Below the pieces are notes generated by a model. It saw only the letters and a list, made by a program, of their open reading frames with translations, was not told the DNA's origin and ran no database searches. From Variibacter gotjawalensis (GTDB lineage Bacteria; Pseudomonadota; Alphaproteobacteria; Rhizobiales; Xanthobacteraceae), in NCBI RefSeq assembly GCF_002355335.1, contig NZ_AP014946.1, positions 1,441,501 through 1,505,500 of the forward strand: a DNA stretch of 64,000 nt, given 5' to 3'. The position numbers were made by a program, and so were the translations under genes. Positions 59,319 through 64,000 of this stretch are shown here, piece after piece. Numbering within the stretch: position 1 is the stretch's first letter; each line of letters starts with the position of its first letter.

Positions 59319-61793
59319 ATGGAACCAGCCATCAAGTTCCCCCATCGCTCCCCGGAAAAGATGAAAGCGCAGCACGAGCAAGCCGTCACGGACATCAAGG
59401 CTGCGATCATCAGCAAGCTGACGCTCGGCGTCGGCAAAGATGCCGCGCAGGCAACCGAGCGCGACTGGTTTCTGGCGACCGCGCTCGCGGCGCGCGACCG
59501 CGTTATCCATCGCTGGCTTGCCGAAGAGCGCGCAACCCGCGCCGAAGGGCGCAAGCGCGTCTACTATCTCTCGCTCGAATTCCTCATCGGCCGATTGATC
59601 AGCGACGTCATTTCGAACCTCGGTCTCACCGACGTGTTCCGTGATGCGCTCGGCGATCTCGGTGTCGACTTCAATCGCCTGCAGGCCGCGGAGCCGGACG
59701 CCGCGCTCGGCAACGGCGGCCTCGGCCGTCTCGCGGCGTGCTTCATGGAGTCGATGGCAACGCTCGGCATCCCGGGCTCCGGCTACGGCATCCGTTACGA
59801 CCACGGCCTGTTCCGCCAAGTCATCAAGGATGGCTGGCAGCACGAATATCCGGAAAACTGGCTCTCGTTTCGCAACCCGTGGGAGTTCGCGCGTCCGGAA
59901 GTGATTTACGACATTCACTTCGGTGGCCGCGTCGAAAACACGACGACGCCGCGCGGTACGCAGCGCGCCGTGTGGCACCCGGAAGAGCGTGTCGAGGCTG
60001 TCGCCTTCGATACGCCGATCGTCGGCTGGCAAGATCGCCACGTGAACCCGCTGCGCCTATGGTCCGCCCGTGCCCCCGACCCCCTCCGGCTCGATGCGTT
60101 CAACCGCGGCGATCACGTCGGCGCGGCTTCCGCGCAGGCGCGCGCCGAAGCGATCTCGAAGGTTCTCTATCCGAGCGACGAGACGCCGGCCGGCCGTGAG
60201 CTGCGCCTGCGTCAGGAATACTTTTTCGTTTCCGCCTCGCTGCAGGATCTCGTCCAGCGCCATCTGCGCGATTTCGGCGACCTGCATTCGCTGCCGCTCA
60301 ACGCCGCGATCCAGCTCAACGACACTCATCCGAGCATCGCGGTCGCCGAGTTGATGCGCATCCTCATCGATCTTCACGGCATGGAGTGGAGCGAGGCGTG
60401 GCAGATCGTTGTCGGCACACTCTCTTACACCAACCACACGCTGTTGCCCGAGGCGCTCGAGTCGTGGCCGGTGCCGCTGTTCGAGCGCGTGCTGCCTCGC
60501 CACTTGCAGATCATCTATCGCATCAACTCCGAACATCTCAAGGTCGCCGAAGAGAAGTTCCCGGACGACAGCGACTTCCTCGCGTCGGTCTCGCTGATCG
60601 ACGAGCATCACGGCCGCCGCTTGCGCATGGGGCATCTCGCTTTCATCGGTTCACACCGCATCAACGGCGTGTCGGGTTTGCATACCGACCTGATGCGCAA
60701 AACTGTGTTCAGCGATCTGCATGCGCTCTATCCGGACCGTATCGTCAACAAGACCAACGGCGTCACCTTCCGCCGCTGGCTCAATCAGTCAAATCCGGGT
60801 TTGTCGAAACTCGTTCGCGAGGCATGTGGCGACGTTTACAGCGATTGGACGCGCATCAAGAAGCTCGACGAATATGCGAATGACAGCGCGTTTCTCGAAA
60901 AGCTCGCCGCCGAGAAGCGCGCCAACAAGGTCGCGCTTGCCAAGGTGATCCGCGAACGCGTCGGCATCGTCGTCGATCCGTCCGCGATGTTCGACATCCA
61001 GATCAAGCGTATCCACGAATACAAGCGTCAGCTGCTGAATTTGATGGAGACGGTCGCGCTCTACAACGCGATCCGCTCGAACCCAAACCGCAACTGGGCG
61101 CCGCGCGTCAAGATCTTCGCCGGCAAGGCCGCTGCGAGCTACAAGACCGCCAAGCTCATCATCAAGCTTGCGAACGACATTGCGCGCACCGTGAACGACG
61201 ATCCGGCCGTGCGCGGTTTGCTCAAGGTCGTGTTCCTGCCGAACTATAACGTCTCGCTTGCCGAATGCATCATTCCGGCCGCGGATCTGTCAGAGCAGAT
61301 TTCGACCGCCGGCATGGAAGCCTCCGGCACCGGCAACATGAAGCTCGCGCTCAACGGCGCGCTCACTGTCGGAACTTACGACGGCGCGAATGTCGAAATG
61401 TGCGACAATGTCGGCGACGACAACATTTTCATCTTTGGCCTGCACGCACACGAAGTCGAAGAATGCCGCGCGATCGGCCACAATCCGGGTGCGATCATCG
61501 CGAAGACGCCGATGCTTGCCGAAGTCATCGAGTCGATCGAGCAGGGTGTCTTCTCGCCGGACGACAAGTCGCGCTACGGCGAGCTCATGGCCGGCATCCG
61601 TAACTCAGACTACTACATGATCAGCAACGATTTCGCGTCATACGCCGAAGCGCAGCGCAAGATCGATCAGGTGTGGCACACGCCGGATGTTTGGCGGCGC
61701 ATGTGTGTGCACAACATCGCCGGCATGGGTTGGTTCTCGTCGGATCGCACGATCGCCGAATACGCCGAGGATATTTGGAGCGTGCCGGTTTAG
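59319..61793 (+). CDS. glgP: Glycogen/maltodextrin phosphorylase
   Basis: An 824-residue cytoplasmic enzyme releasing glucose 1-phosphate from glycogen or maltodextrins. N-terminal blocks YYLSLEFLIGRL, AALGNGGLGRLAACF, GYGIRYDHGLFRQ and the PLP lysine motif EASGTGNMKLALNG near residue 670, followed by GTYDGANVEM, are intact. Length is normal for the family. ATG 59319 (MEPAIKFPHRSPEKM) is used. No glg or mal genes are adjacent; it stands alone next to an aldehyde dehydrogenase remnant. Confidence 0.96.
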   Translation: MEPAIKFPHRSPEKMKAQHEQAVTDIKAAIISKLTLGVGKDAAQATERDWFLATALAARDRVIHRWLAEERATRAEGRKRVYYLSLEFLIGRLISDVISNLGLTDVFRDALGDLGVDFNRLQAAEPDAALGNGGLGRLAACFMESMATLGIPGSGYGIRYDHGLFRQVIKDGWQHEYPENWLSFRNPWEFARPEVIYDIHFGGRVENTTTPRGTQRAVWHPEERVEAVAFDTPIVGWQDRHVNPLRLWSARAPDPLRLDAFNRGDHVGAASAQARAEAISKVLYPSDETPAGRELRLRQEYFFVSASLQDLVQRHLRDFGDLHSLPLNAAIQLNDTHPSIAVAELMRILIDLHGMEWSEAWQIVVGTLSYTNHTLLPEALESWPVPLFERVLPRHLQIIYRINSEHLKVAEEKFPDDSDFLASVSLIDEHHGRRLRMGHLAFIGSHRINGVSGLHTDLMRKTVFSDLHALYPDRIVNKTNGVTFRRWLNQSNPGLSKLVREACGDVYSDWTRIKKLDEYANDSAFLEKLAAEKRANKVALAKVIRERVGIVVDPSAMFDIQIKRIHEYKRQLLNLMETVALYNAIRSNPNRNWAPRVKIFAGKAAASYKTAKLIIKLANDIARTVNDDPAVRGLLKVVFLPNYNVSLAECIIPAADLSEQISTAGMEASGTGNMKLALNGALTVGTYDGANVEMCDNVGDDNIFIFGLHAHEVEECRAIGHNPGAIIAKTPMLAEVIESIEQGVFSPDDKSRYGELMAGIRNSDYYMISNDFASYAEAQRKIDQVWHTPDVWRRMCVHNIAGMGWFSSDRTIAEYAEDIWSVPV

Positions 61794-61818
61794 CCTGCTT
61801 CGCTCGCGATTGTAGCTT

Positions 61819-61913
61819 CGTCATGGCCCGCTTTATGCGGGCCATCCACGTCTTTCTTAGATAGGTCAGAAAGCAAGTCGTGGATGGCCCGGACAAGCCG
61901 GGCCATGACGGCG
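61819..61913 (+). repeat. Palindromic repeat family B, copy 4 (full element)
   Basis: A 95-base element with CGTCATGGCCCGC at the left and CGGGCCATGACGG at the right, two hairpin units and the inner CCACGTCTTTC / AAGTCGTGG pair. It lies between the phosphorylase and importer permease stops. Confidence 0.85.
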
Positions 61914-61933
61914 GAAATATTCTCGTTATGCAG

Positions 61934-62818
61934 TTACTGCTGCATGCCCCAGCGGCGCACGGTTGCGTTCTCGATCGCGCGGAAGATCACGCTCTCGACG
62001 AACAGCCCGATGATGATCACCGTAAAGAGGCCGGCGAACACCGACGCCGTTTCGAGCTGATTGCGGTTCTCGAAGATGAACCAGCCGAGACCGCCGGAGC
62101 GCGAAGAGACACCGAACACCAGCTCAGCCGCGATCAGCGTGCGCCACGCGAAAGCCCAACCGATCTTGAGGCCGGTGAGGATCGACGGAAACGCTGCCGG
62201 TATCAGCAAATACGCAACGTACGACAAGCCGCGTAGGCCGCAGTTTTGTCCCGCCATCCGCAGCGTCGGCGAGACCGACGTGAAGCCCGAATGCGTGTTG
62301 AGCGCGACCGCCCACAGCACCGAGTGGATGATGACGAAGACGAGACTCTTGTAACCAAGACCGAACCACAGCAGTGCGAGCGGCAGCAGCGCGATTGCCG
62401 GCAGCGGGTTGAACATTGCGGTAAGTGTCGACAGCAAATCCGTGCCGATGCGTGAGGATATTGCGAGCGACGTAAAGATCGCCGCGAGCGCGAGTCCGGC
62501 CGAATAGCCCATCAGCAAAACTTGCAGCGACGTCCAGGTGCGTTCGAGAAGCACCCAGCGATTTTCCCACATCGCGGTGAGCATGTCGGCGAATGTCGGG
62601 AACAGCAGCGGGTTGCTGACGTATGTTGCGTAAGCCTGCCAGATCGCGACAAGTCCCGCGAGAATGACGAGACGGCGCACCCAGGTCTGCGACCAGATGC
62701 GTTCGCCGAACGACAGCGGCCGCTCGACGTCGCCGTAGTTGCCGGATTTGTCGGGCTCGACCGTGCGTTCGGGACGGCGCGGCGGCGACAGCGGACCGCG
62801 CGTTGCAACATCAGCCAT
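61934..62818 (-). CDS. ABC importer permease (SsuC/TauC/NrtB type)
   Basis: A 294-residue permease with a 40-residue cytoplasmic N-terminus (MADVATRGPLSPPRRPERT) and six helices, including NPLPAIALLPLALLWFGLG and the coupling loop preceding AFAWRTLIAAELVFGV. It belongs to the sulfonate/nitrate/taurine importer class, which takes up alkanesulfonates, nitrate, or thiamine precursors. Its start overlaps the ATPase stop by 8 bases, so it is the second gene of the operon. Confidence 0.9.
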   Translation of the reverse strand: MADVATRGPLSPPRRPERTVEPDKSGNYGDVERPLSFGERIWSQTWVRRLVILAGLVAIWQAYATYVSNPLLFPTFADMLTAMWENRWVLLERTWTSLQVLLMGYSAGLALAAIFTSLAISSRIGTDLLSTLTAMFNPLPAIALLPLALLWFGLGYKSLVFVIIHSVLWAVALNTHSGFTSVSPTLRMAGQNCGLRGLSYVAYLLIPAAFPSILTGLKIGWAFAWRTLIAAELVFGVSSRSGGLGWFIFENRNQLETASVFAGLFTVIIIGLFVESVIFRAIENATVRRWGMQQ

Positions 62819-63647
62819 GCGCGATCTCCTTGGTGAGTGCGGCTTCTTCGACGCGATCGGCGAACAACAAATCGTGCACGCGGCGATGCACTTGCTCGAA
62901 GCGCGGCGTGCCCATGTCCGCGAAGGTCAAATCTTCGACATCGATCTCGGCCTTCACCTGACCGGGATGCGGTGACATGACTAGGATGCGGCTGCCGACA
63001 AGCAATGCCTCTTCGATCGAATGTGTGACGAAGATCACCGTGAAGCGAACGTCGTTCCAAAGCTGAACGAGTTCTTCTTGCATCTTCCGCCGCGTCAGCG
63101 CGTCGAGCGCTGCGAATGGCTCGTCCATCAGAAGGACTTCGGGCTCCATCGCGAGCGCCCGCGCGATCGCGACACGCTGTTTCATGCCGCCGGAGAGCAT
63201 GTGCGGATAGACATTCTCGAAGCGCGAGAGATTGACCTTGGCGAGCAGGCTGCGCGCATGATCGGTAGCCTGCGCGCGCGTCATATTCTTGTTGCGCAGC
63301 AGCGGAAATAGGACGTTGCCGAGCACAGTGCGCCACGGCAGCAGCTGGTCGAACTCCTGAAACACCATCATGCGGTCCGGGCCCGGACGATCGATTGTGC
63401 GACCCGAAAGGCGCATCGCGCCGCCGACCGGCTTCATGAAGCCGGCGATCGATTTGAGCAGCGTCGACTTGCCGCAGCCCGAAGGACCGAGCAGCACGAA
63501 ACGTTCCGCCTGATAGACGTCGAAGCCCACCTTCCACGTCGCGGTGACCAAATGCTGTGCCGTCTTGTATTGCAGCGTGACGTTGTCGACCGTCAGCAGT
63601 GGTTTGACGTTTCCTTGCGGCGTATCAACGCCGGTGCCGCTCGCCAT
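62811..63647 (-). CDS. ABC importer ATPase (SsuB/TauB type)
   Basis: A 278-residue ATPase: Walker A GPSGCGKST, PDRMMVFQEFDQLLPWRTV Q-loop block, signature LSGGMKQRVAIARA, Walker B VLLMDEPFAALD and VTHSIEEAL. Typical of sulfonate/taurine/nitrate importers. ATG 63647. The receptor gene is divergent at 63834, so the ATPase-permease operon and the receptor share the intergenic region. Confidence 0.93.
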   Translation of the reverse strand: MASGTGVDTPQGNVKPLLTVDNVTLQYKTAQHLVTATWKVGFDVYQAERFVLLGPSGCGKSTLLKSIAGFMKPVGGAMRLSGRTIDRPGPDRMMVFQEFDQLLPWRTVLGNVLFPLLRNKNMTRAQATDHARSLLAKVNLSRFENVYPHMLSGGMKQRVAIARALAMEPEVLLMDEPFAALDALTRRKMQEELVQLWNDVRFTVIFVTHSIEEALLVGSRILVMSPHPGQVKAEIDVEDLTFADMGTPRFEQVHRRVHDLLFADRVEEAALTKEIAHG

Positions 63648-63833
63648 TCAGCCCCTCCGCGGGCGCGATACGCTCGCGCCGCCCTTCTTCTCGTTGACCC
63701 GCGTGGTTGTCGCGCGGTCTGCGTTGTAGTATCGCCACGGAAAGCATGCGGAAGGCAACCCCTACATTGCCGCCGCCAAGAAATGTGAGCGCAAAGCTCG
63801 CGATAAGCGCCGACAAGGCGTCGAGGAGGGAAC

Positions 63834-64000
63834 ATGATCCGCTATTTAATGGCAATCGCAATTGCGTTGTTCTCGCTGACGAGCGTGCGCGACGCACGCG
63901 CCGAAGCGAATACGGTCCGTCTCGCGAACCAATTCGGCATCGGCTACATGCAATTCATGGTGATGCAGGATCAAGCGCTGATCGAGAAGCATGCCAAAGC
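63834..64000 (+). CDS. ABC importer substrate-binding protein (3' partial)
   Basis: The first 55 codons of an exported protein: signal peptide MIRYLMAIAIALFSLTSV with cleavage near ARA, then NTVRLANQFGIGYMQFMVMQD, which matches the start of SsuA/NrtA/TauA-type receptors. ATG 63834 has a GGAGGG ribosome site. It runs past the window edge. It is divergent from the importer ATPase and permease, and is their likely receptor. Confidence 0.85.
   Translation, partial: MIRYLMAIAIALFSLTSVRDARAEANTVRLANQFGIGYMQFMVMQDQALIEKHAK

Noticed and set aside
1..64000. CRISPR arrays, insertion sequences, prophage genes, rRNA
   Set aside because: No regularly spaced direct repeats with unique spacers, no transposase, integrase or phage structural genes, and no rRNA sequence were seen.

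Overview
The window looks like chromosomal DNA of a high-GC alphaproteobacterium of the order Hyphomicrobiales, probably near the Xanthobacteraceae/Nitrobacteraceae (Bradyrhizobium-like) group. The basis is the set of small conserved families (DUF1127, DUF6111, DUF1285, a short single-pass protein at 43643), a Bug-type solute receptor, dense short operons with ATGA or TGATG junctions, and four families of palindromic intergenic repeats. Genus-level placement is inference. I see no phage, IS element, CRISPR array or rRNA. Both window ends cut a gene.

0-12.3 kb: an MFS transporter (cut at the left edge), an ABC exporter half-transporter, an EgtU/OpuC-type permease-receptor fusion with its ATPase, two cold-shock proteins (one inside a cluster of four very small genes), a second MFS carrier, a Bug-family receptor, an NTF2-like secreted protein, a short RTX protein with a perfect CRP-type site upstream, and tRNA-Ser(GGA). 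12.4-18.7 kb: a carboxymuconolactone decarboxylase-like protein with a beta-hydroxyacid dehydrogenase, the tRNA hydroxylase TrhO, a histone-like Lys/Arg-rich protein, an MgtC-like protein, and an ECF-like sigma factor facing a large Ser/Thr kinase. 18.8-27.5 kb: an aminotransferase, a DUF938 methyltransferase, a probable catabolic set (MFS, TIM-barrel isomerase, enolase-superfamily enzyme, RraA-like protein) and an ABC-2 exporter. 27.7-34.5 kb: a TIR-domain membrane protein, a type II NADH dehydrogenase-like enzyme, a coiled-coil protein, a GntR regulator, an AbrB-type membrane protein, an aminotransferase and MscL.

34.7-42.8 kb: the ergothioneine operon egtB-egtD sits back to back with a zinc-type ABC operon that begins with a 50-residue His-rich membrane peptide and has a Zur-like palindrome just upstream. 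A secreted three-repeat (probable beta-trefoil) protein and a COG0523 metal-chaperone GTPase with a His-rich insert follow, then a DUF1127 protein divergent from an ArsR-type regulator and a TauE/SafE exporter. 42.8-43.6 kb has no credible gene. It carries a strong housekeeping-type promoter followed by about 370 bases rich in perfect hairpins, which I read as an unidentified structured RNA, the most interesting item here.

43.6-64 kb: hemF and dadA, a second TauE/SafE protein, a DM13 protein, a tightly overlapped operon (DUF1285, Nudix CoA pyrophosphatase, DUF6111, CCA-adding-type nucleotidyltransferase), a MoxR-DUF58-BatA-like-large membrane protein operon, an isopropylmalate-dehydrogenase-family enzyme, an aldehyde dehydrogenase remnant, glycogen phosphorylase, and an SsuBC/TauBC-type importer divergent from its receptor gene, which runs off the right edge.
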